Shown: positions 10,201 to 19,099, counted from the stretch's first letter. The stretch: DNA of 64,000 bases from Paulinella micropora (GCA_009731375.1 BJOX01000087.1:10662-74661), one strand, 5' to 3'. Notes: generated by a model from the letters alone, not told the origin. Translations and numbers: made by a program.

Positions 10201-10808
10201 CTGAGGCGATTAACATTAATACGTCGGGAGAGGTAGTCATCCCAACAGCATCCAGCGGTTTTTTAACCATACGAAAAAGACCCGCTTCTACCGTTGACGC
10301 ACAACTATATTTTAAATCGGGAGGATATACGAATTATGGAGCAATTGTTTCTTCTACTGGTTTGCTTCACGCTTGGACTACTTCAAACTCTACTACTGGC
10401 GAGCCGTCTGGTAGTTATAATTATATTCCGCTAAATGGTGCTTGGACAAACTCATCGGACAGGCGATTAAAATCAGATATTAAAACATTAGACTGCGGTG
10501 ATTGTTGTGATAGACTTATGAAAATAAACTGCTGTTCATATTATTTGAAATCAGACAAAAAGAAAGAAAAAAAGAACCACGGATTTATTGCGGATGAGGT
10601 AAAAAAGATTTTTCCAGAGTTTGTATCAGAAAGTGGTATAAAAGCGGAAGATGGAGATGGCAACCTTGAAGGCATAACATATACAGACTTCATTCCAATA
10701 TTGGTTAGTGCTTTTCAACACATGGCGGAAAAGGTAGTTAATTTAGAAAAAGAAAATAATAATCTCATGAATATACTACAAGAAATTAGAGAAAATGTCA
10801 AACAATAA
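7261..10808 (+). pseudogene. Tail-fibre-like protein with S74 self-cleaving chaperone end, frameshifted
   Basis: About 1,180 residues in two frames (7261-9675 and up to 10808); the shift lies near 9555-9590 and is not in a homopolymer. The N-terminus has three YYxxxRFDTRLALK/LYYTEQRV-type repeats common in phage fibres. The middle has four TGDQTIxGxKTFS-type beta repeats (near 8205, 8355, 8690 and 9030), each preceding a SITNxxL segment. The last about 110 residues match the Peptidase_S74/endosialidase chaperone: NSSDRRLKSDI with the cleavage Ser, HGFIADEVKKIFPEFV, then YTDFIPILVSAFQ and a coiled-coil end. Such domains trimerise the fibre and then cut themselves off. Likely role: host attachment spike. 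The downstream gene overlaps by 14 nt. Confidence 0.85.
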
Positions 10809-11151
10809 TAAAACCAGACTTCATAGACCCCCACCTATTATGGATATGGATGGCGAACTAACTCCAGAATTAAAGTCTCGTGTTCTTGAAGTAGAACTAA
10901 AGACTGAGGAGAAAAAAATAGAGCACGAATTGGAAGATAACTGGAATTGTTGTTGTATAACAAACAGACCGACTGACAGCCGACTTATTAAATACTTATT
11001 TCAAATGGGTGTCATTATCTCCATTATAACCCTTTGTATCGTGAGGCTATCTGAAAAGAACTTACCTTGTGAGGTAGCCAACACTTATGTCGGAATCCTA
11101 ACACTATTGATTGGAATATGCCTTCCATCACCTTCTAGTTCAAAGAAGTGA
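10795..11151 (+). CDS. Membrane protein with two transmembrane segments
   Basis: 118 residues: a polar N-terminus (RPPPIMDMDGELTPELK), a Cys cluster (NWNCCCITNRP), then two hydrophobic segments (LFQMGVIISIITLCIV and TYVGILTLLIGICLP) and a short PSPSSSKK tail. The overlap with the end of the fibre gene (ATGTCAAACAATAATAA) indicates coupled expression. Small two-helix proteins ending in a similar LPSP motif occur in NCLDVs and PLVs; a virion-membrane or capsid-lining role is inference. Confidence 0.6.
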   Translation: MSNNNKTRLHRPPPIMDMDGELTPELKSRVLEVELKTEEKKIEHELEDNWNCCCITNRPTDSRLIKYLFQMGVIISIITLCIVRLSEKNLPCEVANTYVGILTLLIGICLPSPSSSKK

Positions 11152-11367
11152 GCACTCGTACAAGTGAATTTTATACCACATAGCATCATTTGAACATATT
11201 AAAGGAATGGCTTCATCAAAACTAACACACCAATCACTCATAGGCTTATACACACATTTAAATTTACTTTCTATTCCTTGCTTTATACAATAAGCACAAC
11301 TCTCATTCTTTTTTTCGCTTACCCGTGAGTAAAAGTCGCAGGCAGTCCGACCTAACACAGACCACAT
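11140..11367 (-). CDS. Possible small Cys-rich protein
   Basis: 75 residues with six Cys (CAYC, KCVY and others), opposite in strand to its neighbours and overlapping the 3' end of the membrane protein by 12 nt. The AT-rich flank at 11368-11496 could be its promoter. No family recognised; it may be a chance frame. Confidence 0.35.
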   Translation of the reverse strand: MWSVLGRTACDFYSRVSEKKNESCAYCIKQGIESKFKCVYKPMSDWCVSFDEAIPLICSNDAMWYKIHLYECSLL

Positions 11368-11496
11368 AAATAATAATATTAATAACAGAATATATTACAC
11401 AATATATAAACAATTTCGGAGCACAAATACCAAAAGATTATTTTTCTAAGCAATGATTTTGCTGGAGGAAGCAAAACATTTAATAAAAATATTCAA

Positions 11497-11775
11497 ATGT
11501 CATTCACACCCACCAAAATGAATGTAAAATTTATCCACTATATGAACGACCAGACAGAGACAAAAACCAGAATTCTTTACATGGATAGAATTGGAATTAT
11601 TGGAACATTTGCGGACAGCACCACAGCAAACATTTCAAATCTCGGTTATAATTTGGGTGTTGTTGGATGGTCGGACGGTCAATATACATTTAAAGTCCTT
11701 GAAACTGACAGCGGAAATATTGACACAGGAAATTTAGCGGGAAGAATTGTTGTGTGCCTAGAGTTTCTTGCTTAA
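11497..11775 (+). CDS. Small beta-rich protein of unknown function
   Basis: 92 residues starting MSFTPTKMNVKFIHYMND. Alternating hydrophobic strands (RILYMDRIGIIGTF, NLGVVGWSDGQYTF, GRIVVCLEFLA) suggest a compact beta fold, perhaps a minor virion protein. It ends 10 nt before the ATPase start. It sits in the structural operon, but the function is not recognised. Confidence 0.55.
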   Translation: MSFTPTKMNVKFIHYMNDQTETKTRILYMDRIGIIGTFADSTTANISNLGYNLGVVGWSDGQYTFKVLETDSGNIDTGNLAGRIVVCLEFLA

Positions 11776-11785
11776 TAATATAGCA

Positions 11786-12608
11786 ATGGAAAAGATTAAT
11801 AGCATTAAGGTGAAACCAGTAAAACAAGAGGGCGATGGAAACAAAAAGGCCAAGGGTTATAAATTATTTAACGAACCTTACGCAAATATATTTCTACTCG
11901 CCCGTAAGAAGAGCGGTAAGACGACAGCACTCTTTGAAATACTGAAACGGACGACAGACAGAAAAACCCGCATTGTCATTATTGCTTCAACGATACACAA
12001 GGACTACATTTATAAAGCAATGGTAAAGCACTTTAAGAACAGGGGCAACCCGATGGCAATATATACCTTTCTTAAATCAGATGGTGTAAATGTCATTGAT
12101 TATGAGTTAGACAAACTGAACAGACATGACGAGCAACACGAAGGAGAAGTAAAACAGGACAAAGAAGAAATAGAGAAGCCACAATTTCTTTATTTCGGAA
12201 AAGAAGAAAAAAAGAAACAGAGCGTCGCGGAGGCAAAAGAAAGACCCAGCAAGTATATTTCTCCAGAGGTTGTTTTTGTTTTGGATGATTTAGGTAGTGG
12301 ATTAAGAGACACGTCCGTAAGTGATTTGTTAAAAAAAGAACAGACACTATAAATCAAAGGTGATTATGTCAAGCCAGTATTTAAACGACCTACGGCCAGA
12401 AGCCATTAAGCAGGTAGATTATTTATTAATCTTTCCGGGGCAATCTCAGGACAAAATGGAACTCGTGTATAAACACTTAGACCTATCTTTTGACTTTGAT
12501 TACTTTCTTCAAAAGTATCACGAGGCTACAAAGGAGAGATTTAATTTTCTTTATGTTTCAAGTGTTGATGATGAGTTAAGAAAAAATTTTTCACAAAGAT
12601 TTAAATGA
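11786..12608 (+). pseudogene. A32/FtsK-HerA-type genome packaging ATPase, frameshifted at an A7 run
   Basis: Powers DNA packaging into capsids. Start MEKINSIKVK at 11786. Walker A is ARKKSGKT (residues 39-46); Walker B is VVFVLDDL near residue 168; the following GSGLRD and, in the second frame, VIMSSQYLNDL match the sensor region of this family. The first frame ends at 12352. The rest (ending FSQRFK, 12608) is one frame over, and the break coincides with seven A residues near 12331-12337 where six would keep the frame open. So it is a homopolymer indel, a sequencing error or slippage; see findings. A hairpin overlaps the stop codon. Confidence 0.85.
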
Positions 12609-12720
12609 TGTTTGACAATTTCACTTCGTGCTATTCGCACTCTCGTTTATTGTCAAACATCGAAACCATTAAAGCAAAAACGATGTTTTATGAAACCGCG
12701 TAGCGGGTGAATAAAATATC
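12607..12720. terminator. Paired intergenic hairpins (copy 2)
   Basis: First hairpin 12607-12661: GATGTTTGACAA pairs with TTGTCAAACATC around a CACTTCGTGC...GCACTCTCG core. Second 12682-12720: GATGTTTTAT pairs with ATAAAATATC around a CCGCGTAGCGGG stem. The first overlaps the ATPase stop codon. Confidence 0.65.
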
Positions 12721-12777
12721 AAAATAAAACATTTTAAATTAATTATTTTTTCTGTATTATATATTTCACTATCTTTT

Positions 12778-13104
12778 ATGGTAGTTAAAACAACTCGTGT
12801 TGAAGTCATTCCAACAATCGGCAAACGAACTATTAACTCAAGCACAAACATGGCTGGAGGCAAAAAGAAGACTGGTCGCAAGAAAAAGCAAGGAGGCAAG
12901 GGACAAGCAGGTGGTAAAATCAACTAGCAAAAAGTTGGGAAAACGGTCTTTGCCGTTGATAAATTTCTTCGCGGTAATAAGTTAATCTCAAGGACTGCGG
13001 GAGCATTAAGTAGCGTCGGGGTTCCTTACGCTGGAAGTGTTGGCGCTGTAGCATCAAGACTGGGGTATGGTAAGCAAAGCGGACGCGGGGCCTTGAAGTT
13101 CTAA
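12778..13104 (+). pseudogene. Small basic virion-core-like protein with in-frame TAG
   Basis: 49 residues to a TAG at 12925-12927, then the same frame stays open for 58 more codons to a TAA at 13102-13104. The N-terminal part is very basic (AGGKKKTGRKKKQGGKG); the part after the TAG has FLRGNKLISRTAG and a Gly/Ala/Ser-rich hydrophobic stretch (SSVGVPYAGSVGAVASRLGYG). The Lys/Gly-rich plus amphipathic layout, between ATPase and protease, recalls small core or membrane-lytic virion proteins of adenovirus-like elements; that is inference. The TAG looks like a nonsense mutation. Confidence 0.6.
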
Positions 13105-13105
13105 A

Positions 13106-13226
13106 GATATTTTATTCTGACTTCGTCATCATAAAACATCGATGACCATTATTTTTTCCTAAAATGAAAAAACGATGTTTTAGAATAAGCGAGAGTGCGT
13201 AGCACGAAGTGAAATTCTAAAATATC
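13106..13226. terminator. Paired intergenic hairpins (copy 3)
   Basis: First hairpin 13106-13140: GATATTTTAT pairs with ATAAAACATC around GACTTCGTC. Second 13174-13226: GATGTTTTAGAAT pairs with ATTCTAAAATATC around GCGAGAGTGCGTAGCACG. The second ends 2 nt before the protease ATG, so the hairpins fill the whole intergenic region. Confidence 0.65.
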
Positions 13227-13228
13227 AA

Positions 13229-14867
13229 ATGGTCGTCAAGAAAGCGAAGAAACAGAAATTAAGACCCCCGAGGGTTTATAGGAATAAGAGCGGGAAGCCG
13301 TATATTATCCAGAAGGGTAAAAAATATTATCTTAATTTCGGTAAGAAAACAAATGATATGAGCACACTTCAAATTGTTAAACTTTTTATGAAATATCTAA
13401 ATCGGCCAAAGACAAGACGGACACCTAAGCGAAAAGAAGACTTAAGGAAAGTCCAGAGCCTTTCAGAGATTGAGCAAAATACTAGAACCGCCATTAATGA
13501 CCACTTAGACAAACTCAGAAAGGAGAAATACGAAAAGATTGATGAGATTGACCAAAAAGAGGGAAAAGCACGAGTTGATGCTGAAGAAGAAAAGAAGAGG
13601 CTAGAAAGAAAAATCCAAGCCGATGCTAAGGAACTAAAAGAAACAATGGATAGGGAACATAAAAAGCAACTGGCGGAGATTAAGGAAAGACAGGAAGAAA
13701 AGGATAGGGAACAGAAGAAGGAACAACGACTTATTCAGGAACTAGAGGCAGAACGACGACATAGACAGGGTTTATTGATGGCTCCACTAGCCCCGCCTAT
13801 GATAAAACCGCCACCGCCACCACCACAAGGACGACCGCCAAGGAGAACGAAGGGAGTTATTGTAAAGGATGCGGAAGAAGAGGAGAAACATAAACAAACA
13901 AAACGGGAAAAAATAATTGATGGTATGTTTGCTGAGACTATTAGAAAGAAACGACGAAATGCACATCCTTCTAATGAAAAGATTATTCAAAAACTAAGAT
14001 TTATTGGGCATGTTATCCCTGACATAAAACCATCAAGAGGTGGTAGAATAAACTATTCTGAAATGTTAAAACAATGGCTATACAAAAGTCCAATTATAAC
14101 TGACCAAGTGCTGAACTCACAACAAGCATGGGTTGAATTTGATTTATGGAGAGAAGGTGCGGTAGCAAAAAAGAAAGAAGAAGTAGATAAAGCCAAGGAG
14201 AATAAAGAAGAACAAGACAATAAAGAAGAACAAGACAATAAAGAAGAACAAGACAATAAAGAAGAACAAGACAATAAAGAAGAACAACCTATTATACAAG
14301 AGCCTGAAGATGCGCAAGCAAATATGACTGAAGCAGAAACCGAACCAGAATCAGATGCGGTAGGAATTGGTAAAGTAGGTAAGGGGCTAATGACTATTGA
14401 AATCAACATAATGAAAAAATATGGATGGTATTTAGGAACAATTGCGAGTGATGAAATATATAAATTAAATCCAGAAAAAAGAAAGCAATACGGATTTATT
14501 ATGAATACCGACCCGAGCAACAAAAAAAGGACAGCACTGGATGGCTATATGGGTAAGTCTGGATAAAGACAGGAGTGTTGAAGTGTATGACCCTTTGGCT
14601 GAATATCAACCGACTGAAGACTTTCAACAACAAATGAAACGACTAATTGACCGAAGTAATCCAGATAGTTATTTATTGATGAAGGTTAATCAAGTTAAAC
14701 AACAATCTGATACGAGCGACACATGTGGATGGCACTCAATGCGGTTTCTTTTAGAGCGAGCAAAAGGAGTGCGATTTAAATTTGCTAGTGGCTAAACAGA
14801 CTTAAAAGAAGACGAAGCAGAAAAATTAAAAGCACAGAATGGATATGGATTTGACACCTTTTTGTAA
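13229..14867 (+). pseudogene. Adenain-like cysteine protease with long coiled-coil N-terminus; frameshift and in-frame TAA
   Basis: Maturation protease that cleaves capsid proteins. From 13229 a basic start leads to a Glu/Lys coiled coil (about residues 90-175), a proline block (PPPPPPQGRPPR), then five 18-bp repeats of EEQDNK near 14205-14290. The protease domain starts near GKGLMTIEINIMKKYGWYLG and continues to GFIMNTDPSNK. There the frame breaks at an A7 run (about 14523-14529) where six would keep it open. The next frame carries QHW (catalytic His), then VEVYDPLAEYQP and DTCGWHSMRFLL (catalytic Cys). A TAA at 14793-14795 stops it 24 codons before a second TAA at 14865-14867. Both lesions hit conserved sequence. 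Confidence 0.8.
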
Positions 14868-14900
14868 AAGATATTTTCTAATATATAGATTTTTGAGTTT

Positions 14901-14927
14901 GTAAGTGGTTTTTTAAAAAGCACTTAC
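14901..14927 (+). promoter_or_regulatory. Hairpin immediately upstream of the penton start
   Basis: GTAAGTG (14901-14907) pairs with CACTTAC (14921-14927) around a T6A5 loop, ending one base before the ATG at 14929. It could be the 3' end signal of the protease transcript or part of the late promoter. Confidence 0.5.
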
Positions 14928-14928
14928 G

Positions 14929-15741
14929 ATGGAGTACAAGGGAGGAAGAAGTTCAGGTATATACTACATAAATAGCAAAAACCGAATAACGGGGACAGAC
15001 AGCGACTTTACACACGAAATAAACTTAAAATCACTAGACAATCCCACACATTGTAAAATTCTTCATATTTATGTTCCAAAGTCGTATTACTCTGTGGCTT
15101 CACCATATAATACTTTTACATTATCCGAAGACGGGTATGAGGCTTTAATTACGATACCTGAAGGAAAGTACACAATGAACAACTTAAAAAATAAACTATC
15201 TGAGATACTGACGGCAGACAGCCCGAATGACTATACTTATGTCGTCTCAAGCAACAATACAAACACAGAAGCGGAGGATGGTAAATTAAAATTCAGTGTT
15301 TCAAATAACGGAGGTATTCAACCGCGGTTTATATTTGATGCTGATACACGTATTCATGAGGTAATGGGTTTTGATAGAAATTCAACATATTTCTTTGCCA
15401 ATGATTTTATTAAATCGCCAAATGTAATTATTTTAACTGGTGAAAAAACTCTGTATCTTCAATCGGATTTGGTGAATGAAGGTGATAATCATGTGCTTCA
15501 AGAAATATATACAGCCAACGAAATTCCTTTTGGTTCAGTCATTTATGATGGAAGCGGGTCTGAGTATGGTAAAACATTGTCCGCTAATTCAAACAATGTA
15601 TTCAGGTTTTACTTGACGGACGAAAACGACCAAGCAATAAATCTTAATGGTCTGGGTATTGTTATGACATTGTTGGTTTATCGTGAAACTAATTATTTTA
15701 GTTTATTTAATTCATTTTTCAATTTGTTGAAATCCAAGTGA
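14929..15741 (+). CDS. Penton (minor capsid) protein
   Basis: 270 residues, intact. It begins MEYKGGRSSGIYYINSKNRI, followed by TDSDFTHEINL and LHIYVPKSYYSVASPYNTF. The rest shows the strand-rich pattern expected of the single-jelly-roll pentons of PLVs and virophages: TITIPEGKYT-like ITIPEGKYTMNNL, an IHEVMGF motif and a C-terminal IVMTLLVYRET strand. Its place between protease and major capsid protein matches the conserved module. It would form the fivefold vertices. Confidence 0.75.
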   Translation: MEYKGGRSSGIYYINSKNRITGTDSDFTHEINLKSLDNPTHCKILHIYVPKSYYSVASPYNTFTLSEDGYEALITIPEGKYTMNNLKNKLSEILTADSPNDYTYVVSSNNTNTEAEDGKLKFSVSNNGGIQPRFIFDADTRIHEVMGFDRNSTYFFANDFIKSPNVIILTGEKTLYLQSDLVNEGDNHVLQEIYTANEIPFGSVIYDGSGSEYGKTLSANSNNVFRFYLTDENDQAINLNGLGIVMTLLVYRETNYFSLFNSFFNLLKSK

Positions 15742-15827
15742 TTGATATTTATTTTAATTATTTATTTTTTTCTATAAATATATTTCGTGTATTAATCAAC
15801 TTACACTACTTCAAAAACAAAACAAAA

Positions 15828-17063
15828 ATGCCTGTCCAATACGGCGGAGAACTTACTCATAGCCAAAGCGAACTTATCCGCGGTAAGTATTCGCTTAACA
15901 AACTTACTGCCCGCGAGAGTCTTGCGACTGTGCCAATTACCAGCGTCGGAGGAATTGAATCAACTTTTGAAATTCCAACTCGTCCTTTGAACCTTGCAAG
16001 GAGTGTGTTGCGATTTACCTACACACCTACTCGGGGGGGTGCTGGTGGAAGATACAACCGAATTCAGATGGACTGCCTGCCTATGATTAAGACGATTGAA
16101 CTGCGAAGCCGAAGCGGTCAGTATCTGTGTAATCTTCAACACGTTGGCAATTACACTAAGATGATTTGGAAGCCAGAGATTTCTTATGATAGATTTATGG
16201 CTTTGGATAACCACGGGGCTGGGTCTGGTTATGGTGCTATGCTTCAAAAGTGTAATGTGCCTAATGATACACAAGCCTCACCTGCTGATAGAAAAACTAT
16301 GGCCGATGCTGGCTATGCTAACTTCCTAGATGATGGTGCGACTGCTTTCACCGCTATTGGTGCTACAAACACAGGTGATCGGGCGGGTAGCATTGTCGCT
16401 CGTATAACCGAAATGGTTCAAACATTGGGAGCGAGAGTTCAAAATTACGCAGCACAGCCACCTGTCGCGGCCCGCCGTCATAATGATTTGCTTGTTGCAG
16501 CAGGAACGGGAGCCTCGTCTGTTGTAAATGTTGCTTATGAGGAGGCGAAGTATTTTGAAGGTGGAACAGATAATGGGGATAATCCAGTAATCAATGTGTC
16601 TATTCCTCTTGGTATGCTTTTTGGAACTATTTTTGAAATTGATAAGACTATTGGTTTTAATGAAATTCTTGATTTGAGGATTGTGTGGGAGGGAACCCAG
16701 AAAACCATATTTTATGGAACTGATGCTAAAAGTGTTGCAGCAGGAGCGACCGCCACCGCAGCACCTGCAGAGGTTAGCAACCTTAACTTATTTCTTGCTG
16801 TTGAAACCGACCCGAATGTTATCTTGGGTGTTCAACAAAAGATTGCGGGTGAGGGCTTTTCGTTCAAGACCGAATATCCTATCTCTTGGAAAACTAATCT
16901 CGCGGCGGGCACACAGTCATTTGTTTTGAAGATGAACCGCTCGCAGGGTGAGAGAATTCGCCGAATTTACACCAGCGCATTCAATAATACCGAAACTTCA
17001 AACACCGCATTTGATTGTGATAACCGAGCGCAAGATAAAATTACTGATTATTACACTACATAA
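15828..17063 (+). pseudogene. Major capsid protein (double jelly roll), N-terminal 411 residues
   Basis: Start at ATG 15828 (MPVQYGGELTHSQSELIRGK) rather than the longer AT-rich extension from 15738. It has typical features of PLV capsid proteins: an early LARSVLRFTYTP strand, IKTIELRSRSGQYL, INVSIPLGMLFGT, and late SFVLKMNRSQGERIRRIY with SAFNNTETSNTAFDCDNR. The frame stops right after KITDYYTT. The family normally continues here with a final strand set, which is present but inverted in the next feature. A long AT-rich leader (15742-15827) separates it from the penton. Confidence 0.8.
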
Positions 17064-17303
17064 GTATAATAATTCAATTGCTTTGCCCCAGTCGCACTCC
17101 ATTCATATCGTCGTTCGTTATCCAATGATAGCCCAGCCACTTCATAATCCTCTTCTTCTCGCTTGTCATAAAGCGGGCGGTTGTGATCCCAGAAATAAAC
17201 ATGGAACCAGTTATATTTATACACATTAGAGTTCAAAATGGCGGAGCCCTTGAGTTTTTCCTTCAAAAGCATATAATCCTCATCGCGTGAGCAAGTGATA
17301 TCA
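17051..17303 (-). pseudogene. Inverted C-terminal fragment of the major capsid protein
   Basis: Minus-strand frame reading DITCSRDEDYMLLKEKLKGS, then VYKYNWFHV, AGLSLDNERRYEWSATGA and NYYTYVV before a TAA at 17051-17053. This fits the usual end of PLV capsid proteins (Y-x-Y-N-W-F, G-L-S-L-D-x-E, H/N-Y-Y-T-Y). It directly abuts the plus-strand break, where TTATTACACTACATAAG is nearly its own reverse complement. It is best explained as the missing end of the plus-strand capsid gene, flipped by an inversion. Confidence 0.7.
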
Positions 17304-17355
17304 AACTGCTGAATTCAAAAGCATATAATCCTCATCGCGTGAGCAAGTGATATCA
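17262..17355. repeat. 42-bp direct repeat at the inversion end
   Basis: Two copies (17262-17303 and 17314-17355) of a 42-bp segment starting TTCAAAAGCATATAATCC and ending GTGATATCA, 10 bp apart. They encode the start of the inverted capsid fragment, so part of that fragment was duplicated when the rearrangement formed. Confidence 0.85.
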
Positions 17356-18575
17356 GCCAGAAATGCCCAAAAATTTTTTCCAATCACACCATTCTACACC
17401 TTTCCAAAAAAGTTATCCTAGTTATCGTATTGTGGCTTTGGTTAGGTTTCGTCTAAGTGCCAGACTAGTGCCGCAAGAGCTACTAGGGATCTTATTCCTC
17501 CCAGCAACCCCAACACTCGTCACTCGTTTGGTTCCGTTTTTTCGGTCACAGTGCACATATTTGCAGACGAATCCGTACTCAACAGTTTTTACTGATGCCA
17601 GACTGACAGTCAACGCTAGACTAACGCTGCTTAATCTGATTAATCTGTTTGTGAGCGTCGCGTGTTTATCACGGAGAAGCTTGACCAAATTACTCAAATA
17701 GCATGAATCATTTTTTTTCTTTCTACTTAAAGATTGGCCTGGATCGCATTCCCTTGTGCTCTCGCGTAGTCTGCGTACACCTACCCCTCGTGTCCAAACC
17801 ATAAATACACAGAAAAAGAAGCAACAAAAAGATATGCAACGTTTGATCTATATTTGTCCATGCTCTCGGGGAGTTGGGATGTACAAACTTCAGCTACAGC
17901 TCAACACCACCAAAAAGAAAATTACATTCAAAGAAGTGGTCTTCTTTATAGTGTATGCAGCGAAGTAGGCAGCAGGTGTGTTGGGAGAGAAAGTAAGAGG
18001 GAGAGAGGGAGGGGGCTCACGGTAAGGTCAGAAAATATACCTGGGCATAGCGCCCAGCTGTAAAACCAACAACAGTCACAACTCTCAATATAGCCACCAC
18101 AGAGCAANNNNNNNNNNAAAAAAAAAAAAAAAAAAAAAAAAAACAGCAACAACAAAAAACAAAACAAACACACACACAAAAAAAAAAAACTAAACACATA
18201 CGAAAAAAATAATAAAGTATATACATAACAATTTATGTTTTGCATGTATGTCTTGCATATATGTATACAGTGCAGTGTGTGTGTGTGTGTGTGTTTGTTT
18301 TTGTGTCTGTGTATGCGTGAGTGTTTGTTTGTGTTTGTGTTTTTTTGCTATTATGCATGTATGTTATGTTTGTACATATGTATCTATGTAGAGTGTGTAT
18401 ATTGTGTGTCTGTAGGTGTTAGTGTTTGCTTCATTGATAAGTCTTTAGTGAATCATCACAATCATTGATAAGTCTTTAGTGAATCATCACCATGATCATA
18501 TTGATAAATATATCATCGTAACTGTCCATGTAGTCGTCGCTTTGTTGGATTGTTGTACATAATAGTTATTCTTCT
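17356..18575. other. Right flank of the viral element; no gene recognised
   Basis: 17458-17550 carries a host dispersed repeat (GGGATC...CAACCCCAACACT, CACTCGTTTGGTTCCG, TTTTCGGTCA) found again at 20628-20700. Then come an A-run with an N10 gap (18108-18117), GT-rich sequence (18270-18420) and a 30-bp tandem pair (CATTGATAAGTCTTTAGTGA units at about 18432 and 18462). Frames here look accidental. Confidence 0.5.
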
Positions 18576-18580
18576 TGTAC

Positions 18581-18703
18581 CTGTTTGATCTTGGACTGCC
18601 GCAGGTATTCAAGAATCTTCTCGTTGTTGCTAACCCCTTGAGGTAAGCCTTGGATATGATCTTTGAGCTCAACTCCAAATAGCTGCTTCAGAATAGGGTT
18701 GAC
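18581..18703 (-). CDS. C-terminal exon of minus-strand LRR gene
   Basis: 123 nt, flanked by an acceptor (GTGTGCAG) and a donor (GTACAAG). It encodes 41 residues in phase 0: VNPILKQLFGVELKDHIQGL, then LPQGVSNNEKILEYLRQSK. This post-LRR segment looks like the region after the last repeat of LRR proteins. It is the most 3' recognised exon of the minus-strand gene. Confidence 0.65.
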
Positions 18704-18875
18704 CTGCACACAGATGACAGTGTGATTGTGGTGCGCTTTTCAGTGTTACATGGCCCGCCCCTTTTCACGATATGTTTTCACCACTGTTGTTTCACTAAGC
18801 TATGTCTAGGGTTTGTTTTATTGATGCTACCCCGCGCCGCGTTAGCATTAAAAAGCATACATATGTGATGTGCAG

Positions 18876-18959
18876 GAGAACAAGACACTCCGCGAGCTCT
18901 ACATGGACAACAATAACATTGGACCGGATGGCGCGAAAGCTTTTGCAAAGGCGTTAGAG
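18876..18959 (+). CDS. LRR exon, plus-strand gene
   Basis: 84 nt, 28 residues in phase 0: ENKTLRELYMDNNNIGPDGA, then KAFAKALE. One complete ribonuclease-inhibitor-type leucine-rich repeat. Acceptor GATGTGCAG; the donor is part of GGTACC, which the opposing exon on the minus strand uses too. A GC-rich hairpin ends 30 nt upstream. Confidence 0.75.
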
Positions 18960-18963
18960 GTAC

Positions 18964-19044
18964 CTTGAGCATATTGGCAATGACTGCGGCGCCTGCTGGC
19001 CCAATCTTGTTGCCTCCGATGTCAACCACCAAAGTTTTGTTTAC
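18964..19044 (-). CDS. LRR exon, minus-strand gene
   Basis: 81 nt, 27 residues: VNKTLVVDIGGNKIGPAGAA, then VIANMLK. Acceptor CTAATTAG; donor inside the same GGTACC (18959-18964) that ends the plus-strand exon, so the two exons meet tail to tail four bases apart. Confidence 0.75.
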
Positions 19045-19080
19045 CTAATTAGCAATACAGGCCAAATAACATTTGTGAAT

Positions 19081-19099
19081 GCTACCGTGCCGCGGTAGC
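19081..19099. promoter_or_regulatory. Intronic palindrome shared by both strands
   Basis: GCTACCGTGCCGCGGTAGC, a hairpin with 6-bp arms and a GC-rich loop. It ends 37 nt before the plus-strand acceptor for the exon at 19137 and 36 nt before the minus-strand acceptor for the exon at 19044, so it can serve transcripts in both directions. Confidence 0.7.

Larger units (their letters stand above)
3600..17360 (+). mobile_element. Integrated polinton-like virus (PLV)/virophage-type element
   Basis: An AT-rich 13.8-kb block, unlike its GC-rich flanks, carries the diagnostic gene set: rve integrase, A32-like ATPase, adenain-like protease, penton and double-jelly-roll capsid protein, the last three in the order protease-penton-MCP. 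A tail fibre with an S74 domain and a DUF5754-like gene are added. No DNA polymerase B, primase or helicase was found, which argues against a classic Maverick/Polinton or means a replication gene was lost. Terminal inverted repeats and a target duplication could not be found by eye, so both limits are approximate (left set by composition, right by a host dispersed repeat near 17458). Confidence 0.85.

Noticed and set aside
3600-17360. Classic Maverick/Polinton identity
   Set aside because: No protein-primed polymerase B was recognised and the gene set fits PLV/virophage elements better; the rve integrase alone is not decisive.
17363-17802. Small genes on either strand right of the capsid fragment
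   Set aside because: The frames overlap a dispersed host repeat and mirror each other; no protein-like pattern was seen.
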